A stretch of 64,000 nt of DNA from Spirosoma profusum (GCF_014699005.1 NZ_JACWZY010000001.1:558001-622000), one strand, 5' to 3'; positions 36,419 through 45,776 are shown, numbered from the stretch's first letter. Translations and numbers: made by a program. The notes: generated from the letters alone by a model not told the origin.

Positions 36419-37294
36419 ATGAGTGTTTTAGTAAACAAAGACTCCAAAGTTATCGTCCAGGGCTTTACCGGCTCGGAAGGCAGTTTTCATGCCAATCAGA
36501 TGATTGAATATGGCACCAACGTAGTTGGAGGTGTTACACCTGGCAAGGGAGGGCAAACGCACCTGGGTCGGCCCGTGTTTAACACGGTTCAGCAAGCTGT
36601 AGACCAGGCCGGTGCTAACGTATCGATCATTTTTGTGCCGCCCGCTTTTGCTGCCGATGCCATTATGGAAGCCGCTGAGGCCGGTATCAAGGTCATTATT
36701 TGCATCACTGAAGGAATTCCGACGGAAGATATGGTCAGTGTGAAAAAATACATTTCCGACAAAGATGTGCGCCTGATTGGACCTAACTGCCCCGGCGTTA
36801 TGACGGCCGGTGAATGTAAAGTAGGTATCATGCCTGCTTTTATTTTCAAGCCAGGTAAGATTGGTATCGTTTCAAAATCAGGTACATTGACCTACGAAGC
36901 GGTTGACCAGTTGACCAAAGCTGGACTGGGTCAGTCGACGGCTATCGGTATTGGGGGCGATCCAATTATTGGGACGACCACCAAACAGGCCGTTGAGTTA
37001 CTGATGAATGACCCCGATACTGAAGCCATCGTCATGATTGGGGAAATTGGTGGTGGCATGGAAGCCGAAGCAGCCCGTTGGATCAAGGCCGACGGAAATC
37101 GGAAGCCAGTAGTCGGCTTCATTGCTGGTCAAACCGCTCCTAAAGGTCGTCGGATGGGCCATGCTGGAGCTATTGTGGGTGGTGCCGACGATACGGCTGC
37201 CGCTAAAATGGCCATCATGCGCGAATGCGGTATCCACGTAGTAGAATCGCCAGCACTGATCGGCGATACGATGCTGAAAGCTTTAGGAAAATAA
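36419..37294 (+). CDS. sucD: Succinyl-CoA ligase (ADP/GDP-forming) alpha subunit
   Basis: Catalyses the substrate-level phosphorylation step of the TCA cycle with the SucC beta subunit. The 291-residue protein has the CoA-binding Rossmann start ([24 protein letters not shown] compressed near 8-32), [34 protein letters not shown] and the phospho-histidine loop [10 protein letters not shown] with His248. Length and motif order are canonical. sucC is not adjacent, which is common in Bacteroidota. A 43-bp perfect inverted repeat begins 8 bases after the stop. Confidence 0.98.
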   Translation: MSVLVNKDSKVIVQGFTGSEGSFHANQMIEYGTNVVGGVTPGKGGQTHLGRPVFNTVQQAVDQAGANVSIIFVPPAFAADAIMEAAEAGIKVIICITEGIPTEDMVSVKKYISDKDVRLIGPNCPGVMTAGECKVGIMPAFIFKPGKIGIVSKSGTLTYEAVDQLTKAGLGQSTAIGIGGDPIIGTTTKQAVELLMNDPDTEAIVMIGEIGGGMEAEAARWIKADGNRKPVVGFIAGQTAPKGRRMGHAGAIVGGADDTAAAKMAIMRECGIHVVESPALIGDTMLKALGK

Positions 37295-37301
37295 AAGAGC
37301 G

Positions 37302-37428
37302 AAAGAGTGCCGCAACGGATGTTGAAAGAGCGAAAGAGCGAAAGTGTGCAGATGGACGGTGGTATTACCGTTTCACACTTCCGCTCTTTCGCTCTTTCGC
37401 TCTTTCAACATCCGTTGCGGCACTCTTT
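37302..37428. repeat. 43-bp perfect inverted repeat of GAAAGAGC words
   Basis: The left arm 37302-37344 and right arm 37386-37428 are exact reverse complements with a 41-base spacer. Each arm contains reiterated GAGCGAAA words plus a unique CGCAACGGATG core. Related words continue to about 37470. The right arm and the tail are inside the DUF4271 reading frame, and the ATG at 37352 is in the loop. The same word family forms the repeat at 54488-54566. Confidence 0.95.
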
Positions 37429-38593
37429 GTCACCGCTCTTTCTCTCTTTCACACTTTCGCTCTTTCTTTTTTCTATCTCCACGGCCCAAACTCGAAACTC
37501 GGGTATTGGGCCGGAAGGACGCTATTATCCCGTTCATGACTTTCGAGATGATTTTCAGGTTTATGATGAAGGAGCCAAGGCTTACATTCCGTATATCGTT
37601 GAACAGCACGCCAATCAGATTGCATTGAGTGCTTACGTTGATCTCGAAAGCAATCGGCATTATAGTTTACTGATTTCGACAAAGGAGGACGGCTATCTGT
37701 TCATCAATGCGGCTCTTAAACGAAAACTCCGCGCTAACCAATGGCAGGTACTACGTATCGATAGTCTGTTTCGCGTGTATCGCCAGCCGGAGATTTTCCT
37801 GACTATTTATGGACCGCCGGGTATCGAAGGCAAGCAGGTATTCATCGGTTACCCAAAATCAGCCACGCAGAAACAGGTTGTGCTACGTGACGATAACCTG
37901 AGCGTTCGTCCCCGTCCGCAGAAGTATTACACTAACTTTTTAGGTCTGGGTTTATTATTTCTGCTGGCTACACACGCCTTCCTTTTTTCGTTCTACCACC
38001 GTGCGTTTCTACGGTTTTATAGTTTGCGCGATTTAGTATCGCTACGTGCTCAAGAGGAATCCTTCCTGATCAATCGCCCACTTAGTGGCACCAATACGTT
38101 GTTTGTGCTCAATTTAAGTTTTATCCTCGCCTACCTGATCATTTTCGTACAAAGCCATAACCTGGACGTATTTGCGTCGCGACGGTTATTGTTGGGCGAA
38201 CAACATCTTGGATGGGTCGCGGGTGAGTTTTTCCTGCTAAGTGCCGCTGCTTTCTTAAGCCTGATAGGTAAATACGTAAGCCTGGAAATTATTGGCGGAT
38301 TATATAAATTACAGGGGATCGTCAATGTTCACTTTTTTAAGGTAATCCAGTCATCATTACTTTTTTTCGCCTACTTCACGATTCTACTAACTATTATTGC
38401 TTACAACTTACCAACCGTTGAATGGTCGCCGAGTGTATTGATTCCAATACTCACTATTTTCTACACAGCACGTCTGGCGCTGCTCTACGTGGTCATACGT
38501 AGCCAGGAGGCTATCAAGAATCTCTATTTATTTTCGTACCTTTGTATTGTCGAATTGATCCCACTCATCATCGGTTTACGTTTTGCACTGTGA
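37352..38593 (+). CDS. DUF4271 domain membrane protein
   Basis: A predicted 413-residue protein of the Bacteroidota family DUF4271, normally found beside hemD as here. An N-terminal leader ends STAQT (signal-peptide like). An extracytoplasmic beta-rich part (about 40-190) is followed by seven or so membrane segments (for example FLGLGLLFLLATHAFLF, LNLSFILAYLIIFV, LLFFAYFTILLTIIAY) and the terminal VELIPLIIGLRF. The start is uncertain: ATG 37352 lies in the loop of an inverted repeat, and TTG at 37415 or GTG at 37307 are alternatives. In every case the hydrophobic leader is encoded by repeat DNA. Function unknown. Confidence 0.85.
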   Translation: MDGGITVSHFRSFALSLFQHPLRHSLSPLFLSFTLSLFLFSISTAQTRNSGIGPEGRYYPVHDFRDDFQVYDEGAKAYIPYIVEQHANQIALSAYVDLESNRHYSLLISTKEDGYLFINAALKRKLRANQWQVLRIDSLFRVYRQPEIFLTIYGPPGIEGKQVFIGYPKSATQKQVVLRDDNLSVRPRPQKYYTNFLGLGLLFLLATHAFLFSFYHRAFLRFYSLRDLVSLRAQEESFLINRPLSGTNTLFVLNLSFILAYLIIFVQSHNLDVFASRRLLLGEQHLGWVAGEFFLLSAAAFLSLIGKYVSLEIIGGLYKLQGIVNVHFFKVIQSSLLFFAYFTILLTIIAYNLPTVEWSPSVLIPILTIFYTARLALLYVVIRSQEAIKNLYLFSYLCIVELIPLIIGLRFAL

Positions 38594-38712
38594 TGAGAAG
38601 TTGATGGTTTGCAACAGACCTTGCACGGTAACAAACTAACTGTATTGTAAGTTTTGCTGTACAGGTCAACGCAAAAAACCACAAACTAACGAATGACCCG
38701 AGTAGAGATTCA

Positions 38713-39495
38713 ATGAACGAGACCAGCATCCATCCTTCCGAAAATCGGCTCAGTAGTGTGAGCCGGTTGTTAGTGACCCAATCCAGACCCGCCGACGAAA
38801 AATCTCCGTACTTTGACTTAGCTAATAAGTATAAACTCCAGATCGATTTCCGGCCCTTTATCCAGATCCAAGGTGTATCGTTTAAAGACTTTCGTCGCCA
38901 GAAAATAAACATTCTGGGGCATACGGCTATTATTTTCACCAGTCGGAATGCTATCGACCACTTCTTCCGGATTTGCCAGGAAGGACGTGTCGAGGTGCCT
39001 GCCGACATGAAGTATTTCTGTATATCTGAACAGACGGCTAATTACCTCCAGAAATACATCGTTATTCGGAAGCGGAAAATCTTCAGCGGTACGAAAACGG
39101 CTACTGAACTTTTTGATCTGATCAAAAAACACAAGACCGAGAAGTTTCTCTTTCCCTGCTCAAACATCCGTCGCAATGATATTCCGGAGTTTATGGATAC
39201 GAGCGGACTGCACTTCACAGAAGCAGTCATGTATGAAACTGTACCGACCGATTTGTCAGATCTGGATATTCACAGCTACGATATTATTGCTTTTTTTAGC
39301 CCATCGGGGGTTAGTTCATTACTGAGCAATTTTCCGGAATTTAATCAGAATGGTACACGTCTGGCCGCTTTCGGTCCGACAACCGCCAAGGCCATTATTG
39401 ATGCCGGATTGACACTTGATATTGAGGCTCCTTTACCGAATGCTCCGTCAATGACGGGCGCGCTGGAGCTTTATATTAAAAAAGCGAATAACTGA
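38713..39495 (+). CDS. hemD: Uroporphyrinogen-III synthase
   Basis: Cyclises hydroxymethylbilane to uroporphyrinogen III in heme synthesis. A 260-residue cytoplasmic protein with the HEM4 fold: RLLVTQSRPADEKSPYFDLANKY near the start, AIIFTSRNAIDHFF, YFCISEQTANYL, FLFPCSNIRRNDIPEF, IIAFFSPSGVSSLLSNF and LAAFGPTTAKAIIDAGL. The family conserves structure more than sequence, so the call rests on this order of strand-turn motifs and the DUF4271 neighbour. A composite hairpin terminator follows. Confidence 0.93.
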   Translation: MNETSIHPSENRLSSVSRLLVTQSRPADEKSPYFDLANKYKLQIDFRPFIQIQGVSFKDFRRQKINILGHTAIIFTSRNAIDHFFRICQEGRVEVPADMKYFCISEQTANYLQKYIVIRKRKIFSGTKTATELFDLIKKHKTEKFLFPCSNIRRNDIPEFMDTSGLHFTEAVMYETVPTDLSDLDIHSYDIIAFFSPSGVSSLLSNFPEFNQNGTRLAAFGPTTAKAIIDAGLTLDIEAPLPNAPSMTGALELYIKKANN

Positions 39496-39519
39496 TACGT
39501 AGTGAATAATACGTATAGG

Positions 39520-39563
39520 CTGAATGCCAGCTATGAGTGTTCAAACTCATTTCTGGCATTCAG
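39520..39563 (+). terminator. Composite hairpin terminator after hemD
   Basis: CTGAATGCCAG (39520-39530) pairs with CTGGCATTCAG (39553-39563), with an inner ATGAGT/ACTCAT stem, followed by TCTTTATTT. Confidence 0.85.
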
Positions 39564-39679
39564 TCTTTATTTATACACCAATAATTTGGCCTTATCAGCG
39601 TTAACTTGTAAACTGTGACCCTAAAGTAAAAAGCGTTGTCTAATTGATAACCAGCGACTCCGAATCCTGTTTTAGTAGT

Positions 39680-40633
39680 ATGATTCGCACACTCTACGTT
39701 TACGCTTTCCTGCTTATTGTAGTTGTTCCGACAGCTATAGCTCAGCAGGATCCACAATTTAGTTTATACATGTATAACCCACTCTATTATAATCCGGCCG
39801 CTGCCGGATCGGAGGGGGTTTCACGAATACAGCTTACCCACCGAACGCAGTATCTGGGTTATCAGGCTATTGGGAGCAATGATAATGGGGCACAAAGCAC
39901 CCAGCTTATATCCTACAATATGCCGCTGGATAACATCAAGTCAGGTATAGGTATATATGCGCTTAATGATAAGCTGGGTGCGGTCAGGAATCAGGCTGTA
40001 CAGCTTTCGTATGCCTATCGGATGACACTCAAAAACGGTACGTTGGCCATTGGTGTGCAGGCTGGTTTATTTAGTAAAGGATATAATTATGGCGAGTTGC
40101 GGCCCGGTGAAGTAGGTGATCCTTTAATTCCAACCGGTACGATCAGTCAGGCCCGTCCCGATTTTGGCGCTGGTATCTACTACAATACAACTGATTATTG
40201 GGTTGGCGTGAGTATGAATCACATCAACGAAGCCACATATAACGTCGGTACTGATCGATCAACTAATCCGTTGAATCGAAATATGTATCTGACAGCGGGA
40301 TACCGACTTGGTCTGGGATACAATATTGATGTACAGCCGTCTATATTGGTTCAATATACGACCCCTAGTCAGGGTAACGTAACGTTTAATCTGACTGGTA
40401 CGTATGATAATCGAATCTGGGCGGGCGTTGGCTATCGTTATCAGGACGCTATTATGGCCACAGTAGGCATAAACCTCATGCGGAACAATGCGTTACGTGT
40501 AGGGTATTGCCTGGATATTGTGACGGGCCGAGTCAAAAGCCCTACGTCACATGAACTCCTGGTGTCTTATGCCTTACCAACTATAGATGCTCGTAAGAAA
40601 CCGCTTATACGTACCCCCCGTTTTCGGTATTAA
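39680..40633 (+). CDS. PorP/SprF family type IX secretion outer membrane protein
   Basis: A 317-residue outer membrane beta-barrel of the PorP/SprF family, which takes part in T9SS substrate anchoring or gliding. The signal peptide is IRTLYVYAFLLIVVVPTAIAQ from the ATG at 39680; an in-frame ATG 12 codons earlier gives a poorer leader. The diagnostic N-terminal block QDPQFSLYMYNPLYYNPAAAGSEG follows directly, and later strands (LSYAYRMTLKNGTLAIGVQAG, LRVGYCLDIVTG) fit the barrel. It lies 266 bases upstream of gldK. Confidence 0.93.
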   Translation: MIRTLYVYAFLLIVVVPTAIAQQDPQFSLYMYNPLYYNPAAAGSEGVSRIQLTHRTQYLGYQAIGSNDNGAQSTQLISYNMPLDNIKSGIGIYALNDKLGAVRNQAVQLSYAYRMTLKNGTLAIGVQAGLFSKGYNYGELRPGEVGDPLIPTGTISQARPDFGAGIYYNTTDYWVGVSMNHINEATYNVGTDRSTNPLNRNMYLTAGYRLGLGYNIDVQPSILVQYTTPSQGNVTFNLTGTYDNRIWAGVGYRYQDAIMATVGINLMRNNALRVGYCLDIVTGRVKSPTSHELLVSYALPTIDARKKPLIRTPRFRY

Positions 40634-40899
40634 AAGAATAAAAAATTGCATAGTTCTGCGAAGCAGTAGCTACCGTTAGATATTTTGGCAATATTGTTGT
40701 TAGAGTGTTTAATGCGCGACTGTTAATTTTGTCAGATGGCCTATTGCTAAGGCTGTTTATCAAGTCCGATCAGTTTAAAAAAGGACGTAAAAAGAATATC
40801 GGACAGAAAATAAATTGGTACGGGTAAATACATACAATAACCAAACAGATTTTCGTTTTTAGTCTGATCTCGCACAAGAAGTAGGTAAAAGTTCTCACA

Positions 40900-42033
40900 A
40901 TGATGAAGTATAACTGGTTAATAGTCAACGCAACCCGGGTAGTGATGGTCGCTGCAGTGGTGCTGCTTATGCAAGGTTGCGGCTTTCTAAAGTCAAAGTT
41001 TGGCGGTAATGGAGGCAAAAATGGCGAAGTTGGCGTTACGAATGGTGAAATCACCGCCACCAAACGTAAAGGATACTCGCAAACAACGCCATACGGTATG
41101 GTGCTGATTCCGTCGGGTTCATTTATCATGGGGCAGGCTGATGAAGACGTAGCAGCTACCCAGATCAACATGAACCGACAGGTAACGATCAGCTCGTTCT
41201 ATATGGACGATGCCGAAATCTCGAACCACGAATACCGCCAATACGTCAATGCTCTGTTGGCCGACTCTGTTTCGACGCTTGGTGAAGAAGAAATCATGTC
41301 GAAATACTACCCCGACACAACCGTCTGGAAAAACGACTTTACCTATCACAATGGCGACCCAATGCTGGAGTATTATTTCTCACACCCGGCGTTCGATACG
41401 TACCCGGTTGTGGGTGTGAGTTGGAAAGGGGCACAACACTTCAGCCAGTGGCGTACAAACCTTTATAACGATTATCGCTCCAAAGAAGGCCAGTTTAATT
41501 CGCCCCGCTTCCGATTACCTTCGGAAGCTGAGTGGGAATGGGCAGCTCGTGGTGGCAAAAACGGAGCTAAATACCCTTGGGGTAACCCATACGTAGCGAA
41601 TGGCAAAGGTTGCTATCTGGCTAACTTTAAACCACAACGTGGCAATTTTGACGCCGATGGTTATCCATATACAGCTCCAGCAACAGCCTATAGCCCAAAT
41701 GATTACGGCTTATATAATATGGCTGGTAACGCAGCTGAGTGGTGCCGCGACGCCTACGCCGATAACTCCAACGCCATTGTTTGGGATATGAATCCCGACA
41801 ACCAGAATGCCGACGAGCCTCGTAAAGTAGTACGTGGTGGTTCCTGGAAAGATATTGCTTACTACCTCGAAACAGGTACGCGCTATTACGAATATGAAGA
41901 TCAGAAGCGTTCGTACATTGGGTTCCGTTGTGTAATGGATAATCTTGATGGACGTACTGCCACAGCACGTGGCGGTAAGGTTGGTGGTAGCAGCAAGAGC
42001 AAAAGCAGCAAAAAATCAGCTAAGAAAGTATAA
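40900..42033 (+). CDS. gldK: Gliding motility / T9SS lipoprotein GldK
   Basis: An outer-membrane-associated lipoprotein that forms the periplasmic T9SS ring with GldN (PorK/PorN). At 377 residues it has a lipoprotein signal with VVLLMQGC and Cys27. The FGE-sulfatase/SUMF1-like fold begins at GMVLIPSGSFIMGQADED, then FYMDDAEISNHEYRQYV, RLPSEAEWEWAARGG, YNMAGNAAEWCRDAY and KVVRGGSWKD, and ends YIGFRCVM. The Lys/Ser-rich C-terminal tail is low complexity. It is the first gene of gldKLMN, and a hairpin between gldK and gldL may tune expression. Confidence 0.97.
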   Translation: MMKYNWLIVNATRVVMVAAVVLLMQGCGFLKSKFGGNGGKNGEVGVTNGEITATKRKGYSQTTPYGMVLIPSGSFIMGQADEDVAATQINMNRQVTISSFYMDDAEISNHEYRQYVNALLADSVSTLGEEEIMSKYYPDTTVWKNDFTYHNGDPMLEYYFSHPAFDTYPVVGVSWKGAQHFSQWRTNLYNDYRSKEGQFNSPRFRLPSEAEWEWAARGGKNGAKYPWGNPYVANGKGCYLANFKPQRGNFDADGYPYTAPATAYSPNDYGLYNMAGNAAEWCRDAYADNSNAIVWDMNPDNQNADEPRKVVRGGSWKDIAYYLETGTRYYEYEDQKRSYIGFRCVMDNLDGRTATARGGKVGGSSKSKSSKKSAKKV

Positions 42034-42034
42034 T

Positions 42035-42084
42035 AAATAGGCACAGATAAATCGTTTCTTCTGGAAAGGGTCTGTGCCTATTTT
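42035..42084 (+). terminator. Hairpin between gldK and gldL
   Basis: AAATAGGCACAGA (42035-42047) pairs with TCTGTGCCTATTT (42071-42083), followed by TTTCAAAT. It begins right after the gldK stop. In an otherwise co-directional operon it probably attenuates transcription or stabilises the gldK mRNA end. Confidence 0.8.
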
Positions 42085-42135
42085 CAAATATTAACCTATA
42101 CAAAAGTTCCCTATTCCAACCAACAATCGCTTATC

Positions 42136-42948
42136 ATGGCAGCAAAACAGTCAGAAAGTTTCTTTTGGGATCGTCTGGTTCCAACCATTTATAGTGCTGG
42201 TGCGGCCGTCGTTATCTTCGGCGCATGGGCAAAAATTACGCACAACGAACAATTTGGTTTTATGTTGACGGTAGGTCTGCTGACCGAGGTAGTTATTTTC
42301 GCCTTATATGCTGTTCAGAGTTTTACGAACCCAACAACAGCTGCTACAGATTACGCCTGGGAACGGGTTTATCCAGAATTAGCCGATGAGTTTAAAGGTG
42401 AAGCACGCAAACCAGCTCCTCAAGCCAACGGCCTGACCGCTAATATGGATCAGATGCTGGCACAGGCCAAAGTGACCCCTGATGTATTTGAAAAACTGGG
42501 ATCTGGTTTCCGTAATTTGAATGATACTGTATCAAGACTCGGCGACCTAACCGACGCTACAGTAGCTACCAACGATTATGCTCGTAACGTAAAAGCCGCA
42601 TCGAGTTCACTGACCGAAATGAACAAGTCGTACAACACGGCCATTACGGCGGTTAGTTCAATGGCTGATGCTACGGCCGATACGAAAGAACTTCGTGATC
42701 AGACGCAGAAAGTAACCAAAAATATGGGTGCTTTGAATGCCGTTTATGAGCTGGAGCTGCAGGACACGAATAAGCACCTCAAAGCAATGAACGCATTCTA
42801 TGGTAGTCTGACGGCTGCTATGGAAAACATGAGCGACGCCAGTCGCGATACACAACAGTTCAAAAATGAGCTGGCTAAACTGACAGGTAATCTGGCTTCG
42901 CTTAACACCGTTTATGGCAGCATGCTTACTGCCATGCGTGGAAACTAA
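42136..42948 (+). CDS. gldL: Gliding motility / T9SS motor protein GldL
   Basis: The inner membrane T9SS motor component that works with GldM to convert proton motive force to movement. The 270-residue protein has two membrane helices near 15-32 and 38-60 (IYSAGAAVVIFGAWAKI and FGFMLTVGLLTEVVIFALYAV). The second helix carries the conserved intramembrane Glu in LLTEV. The cytoplasmic part has coiled-coil repeats (LNDTVSRLGDLT, MGALNAVYELELQDTNKHL). It matches GldL/PorL in length and order. An inverted repeat of AAAGAGTTA words separates it from gldM. Confidence 0.97.
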   Translation: MAAKQSESFFWDRLVPTIYSAGAAVVIFGAWAKITHNEQFGFMLTVGLLTEVVIFALYAVQSFTNPTTAATDYAWERVYPELADEFKGEARKPAPQANGLTANMDQMLAQAKVTPDVFEKLGSGFRNLNDTVSRLGDLTDATVATNDYARNVKAASSSLTEMNKSYNTAITAVSSMADATADTKELRDQTQKVTKNMGALNAVYELELQDTNKHLKAMNAFYGSLTAAMENMSDASRDTQQFKNELAKLTGNLASLNTVYGSMLTAMRGN

Positions 42949-42953
42949 AATCA

Positions 42954-43027
42954 GTTAAAGAGTTACAAAGTTGTAAAGTTCCTAGTTGGGAACTCTAACT
43001 ATATACACAACTTTATAACTCTTTAAC
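42954..43027. repeat. Word-like inverted repeat between gldL and gldM
   Basis: GTTAAAGAGTTACAAAGTT (42954-42972) and AACTTTATAACTCTTTAAC (43009-43027) are complementary with one mismatch. An inner AGTTCC/GGAACT pair lies between. The words AAGTTGTA and GAGTTA recur on both sides up to 43046. Confidence 0.85.
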
Positions 43028-43069
43028 CCTACAACTTCATAACTCCTTTTATTCATACTACCATAATTT

Positions 43070-44656
43070 ATGGCAGGTTCAAAAGAGTCACCCCGTCAGA
43101 AGATGATCGGGATGATGTATCTGGTATTAACCGCAATGTTGGCTCTCCAAGTCACATCGGCCATTCTGGAAAAGTTTGTACTTATTAACAATAGCTTAGA
43201 GCAGTCAACTGGGGCGGTTAGTAAAGTCAATCAGGCAACGGTTGATAATATCCGCGCTACGGTAGAGAAATCGGGTAACCGAGCTACTGACTTAGCTATT
43301 GTTAAACAGGCAGACGAAGTGCGGAAAATAACGTCCGATATTGTTGCTGAGGTCGATAAACTAAAAGAACAGGTTGTTGAGGCTGGTGGTGGCCGTGATG
43401 AGTCTGGTAATATCAAAAACTTGAGTGAAGAAGAAAAAGTAGCTCAATTAATGATAGGAACCTCTCGTAATGGGGCTGCTTTTAAGTTGAAGGACCAGTT
43501 GAACGGATATATTGATAATGTATCTAAATACTCAAGTAATAAATACGCACCACTGGCGCTAGACGGCAAGGATGATCCTATCGCAAACCGGTCCCCGGAT
43601 CAACGTCGGAAAGATTTTGCTGAATTGAATTTTGCTCAGACACCAGTACCCGCTGCCTTGGCAGTATTGAGCCAAAAACAAGCGGATATTCGTCGGATTG
43701 AAGGTGAAGTTCTTGACCTGTTAGCTAGCAAAGTTGGCGCACAGGATGTTAAGTTCGACAAAATTATTGCCATGCTTAGCATGGATTCGAAAGTCGTTGT
43801 AGCGGGCACGAAGTTTAAAGGTCAGATGTTCCTTGCTGCTTCTTCATCGGGTATTCAGCCACGTATGAGTCTGAATGGTGGTTCTGTACGTATGCAGGAT
43901 GGACAAGGTATTGTTGAATTTACGGCTCAGGGTGGTACCTACGATAAAAGTGGGCTGTCTCGCCGGGTTCTCACGGGTTCAATCGCCTATCAGACACCAG
44001 CTGGTTTGAAAACAGTACCTCTTTCAGCTGAGTATTTTGTAGCGAAACCATCTTATCAGATTGAAACCGGAACCATGCCACCTTTATATTTGGGTTGTGC
44101 TAATAAGTTAAGCATTCAGAGTCCTCAATTAGGTGCACTCTGGAATCCAAACTTTTCAGCTGATGGTGCGTCTGTTGTTTCATCTGGCGAAAAGGGGAAA
44201 ATTACTGTAGTGCCAAGCGCCGCTAGCGTAGCATTAAATATTAGTAATGCGGGTAGTCTGTTAGGAACAGAACGTTTTAAAGTTAATAAAGTACCTCGCC
44301 CAACCTTGCAAATTTCGGTAGGTGGAACGCCAGCGAACGATCCTCGTGGTGTACCCGTGTCATCGGCACGTAGCGTGAAAATTCAGGCTGTAGCTGATCC
44401 TAGTTTTGCCGCTTATTCACCAGACGATGCGAACTTCCGTACAACAGGTGCCACTGTTTCGCTGGTACGTGGCGTAAAGCGTGTTACGTTCGTAACTGTA
44501 CCGGCTGGTGGTGGTTCTATAGCCGCTATTGCTCAGGAAGCTCAACCAGGAGACCGTATTGTCATTCAAGTTGAGGGTGTACAACGCCGGAATTTCCGTG
44601 GTGAAATTAGCGACGTACCGATGGGGGCTCCACTTGCACAAGTTTCGCTCTATTAA
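43070..44656 (+). CDS. gldM: Gliding motility / T9SS protein GldM
   Basis: An inner membrane protein whose single N-terminal helix (about 12-31, IGMMYLVLTAMLALQVTSAI) pairs with GldL in the motor and whose long periplasmic domain spans towards the GldK/GldN ring. At 528 residues it is family size. The N-terminal ESPRQKMIGMMYLVLTAMLALQ block is diagnostic. The periplasmic part contains the GldM N-terminal helical region, then Ig-like domains (VVAGTKFKGQMFLAAS; YFVAKPSYQIETG; LYLGCANKLSIQSP; GGTPANDPRGVPVSSARSVK). It is co-directional with gldL and gldN. Confidence 0.97.
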   Translation: MAGSKESPRQKMIGMMYLVLTAMLALQVTSAILEKFVLINNSLEQSTGAVSKVNQATVDNIRATVEKSGNRATDLAIVKQADEVRKITSDIVAEVDKLKEQVVEAGGGRDESGNIKNLSEEEKVAQLMIGTSRNGAAFKLKDQLNGYIDNVSKYSSNKYAPLALDGKDDPIANRSPDQRRKDFAELNFAQTPVPAALAVLSQKQADIRRIEGEVLDLLASKVGAQDVKFDKIIAMLSMDSKVVVAGTKFKGQMFLAASSSGIQPRMSLNGGSVRMQDGQGIVEFTAQGGTYDKSGLSRRVLTGSIAYQTPAGLKTVPLSAEYFVAKPSYQIETGTMPPLYLGCANKLSIQSPQLGALWNPNFSADGASVVSSGEKGKITVVPSAASVALNISNAGSLLGTERFKVNKVPRPTLQISVGGTPANDPRGVPVSSARSVKIQAVADPSFAAYSPDDANFRTTGATVSLVRGVKRVTFVTVPAGGGSIAAIAQEAQPGDRIVIQVEGVQRRNFRGEISDVPMGAPLAQVSLY

Positions 44657-44713
44657 CGTACTAAAGCGGTTTATTTACCGTTAACAACTAAGAATTGACA
44701 ACAAATAGCAGCC

Positions 44714-45775
44714 ATGAAACAAAAGAGAATGGTGGGATACGCTGGTGGTTTGGCTGTTGCCATCCTGGCACTGGCAGGTAGTGACGTACTGGCTCAGGAA
44801 AAAGCTACCAACGGTACTAATCCGAATTCAGTTCGCGGCATCAACGAGAACGACATCATGATGAAGAAAACTCTTTGGCGTCGGGTCGACCTCAAGGAGA
44901 AACAGAATCAGTCGATGTTCTCTAAAAATAATGAGATTTCAAAATATCTCATGGAGGCCGTGAAAGCAGGCTTGATCGAAGCGTATACATCTGATTCGTG
45001 CACGACGAAACTTACCCCTGATAAATTTCATGAAAACCTGTTAGTTCCTAACACAGGTGGTGGTCTGTCTAAAGAAGAGATTGCTGCTGGTTTTACTGAA
45101 GATAATAAGAACGGTGCAGCCGATGATGGTTGGGGCGCCAAAAAAGACGATAAAAAGAAAACGGCTGACGATGGCTGGGGAGCACCTAAAAAAGCCGCTA
45201 CCGCAGCGGCTGAGCCCGCTGATGATGGCTGGGGAACGCCTAAGAAAAAAACAGCCAAAAATGCGAAAGGTAAAAAAGGGAAAGCTCCCGTAGCTGCCCC
45301 TGTTGAAGAACCGAAAAAAGATTCGGTTGCTGTTGCTAAGGCTGCTCCCGCTTTCTCTGGTGATGAGTATTTCGCGAAAGAGTTGAATATTCTTGAAATC
45401 AAAGAAGACTGGATTTTCGACCGGAAGCGTTCTCGTTTGTACTATGACATTCAGACAGTGACGATTCTATTACCTGCTGACAAAAACACGGCTGGTTACG
45501 AAAAACCAATCGCGTCGTTCAAATACAAGGACTTGGACAAGCTCTTCCGTAGTGATCCAAAGAAATTTATCTGGTACAACCCGCAAAATCAGGCCCAGCA
45601 CAAAAATCTGGCCGACGCTTTCGACTTACGTTTGTTCTATGGTCGGATTACGAAAGTAGCTAACCCGAACGATTCTGATCTGGTTGGTATGTATGGCGAC
45701 CGTGAAGGTCTGCTTAAATCCTATCAGACCGAATATGAACTGATGGAAACTGAACACGGTCTTTGGGAATACTAA
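44714..45775 (+). CDS. gldN: Gliding motility / T9SS ring protein GldN with an internal repeat insert
   Basis: The periplasmic partner of GldK in the T9SS ring (PorN). The 353-residue protein has signal peptide VGYAGGLAVAILALAGSDVLAQ, then the GldN segments NENDIMMKKTLWRRVDLKEKQN and EISKYLMEAVKAGLIEAY. The conserved C-terminal half includes IKEDWIFDRKRSRLYYDIQTVTIL and KDLDKLF. Between them is a low-complexity insert with three DDGWG repeats at residues 137, 152 and 170, followed by Lys/Ala-rich sequence. Such an insert is unusual for GldN as I know it and may be a flexible linker. It is last in the operon, with a strong terminator. Confidence 0.96.
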   Translation: MKQKRMVGYAGGLAVAILALAGSDVLAQEKATNGTNPNSVRGINENDIMMKKTLWRRVDLKEKQNQSMFSKNNEISKYLMEAVKAGLIEAYTSDSCTTKLTPDKFHENLLVPNTGGGLSKEEIAAGFTEDNKNGAADDGWGAKKDDKKKTADDGWGAPKKAATAAAEPADDGWGTPKKKTAKNAKGKKGKAPVAAPVEEPKKDSVAVAKAAPAFSGDEYFAKELNILEIKEDWIFDRKRSRLYYDIQTVTILLPADKNTAGYEKPIASFKYKDLDKLFRSDPKKFIWYNPQNQAQHKNLADAFDLRLFYGRITKVANPNDSDLVGMYGDREGLLKSYQTEYELMETEHGLWEY

Positions 45776-45776
45776 T

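Noticed and set aside
37302-37428. Insertion sequence or transposon ends
   Set aside because: No transposase between or beside the arms and no target duplication seen; the spacer is only 41 bases.
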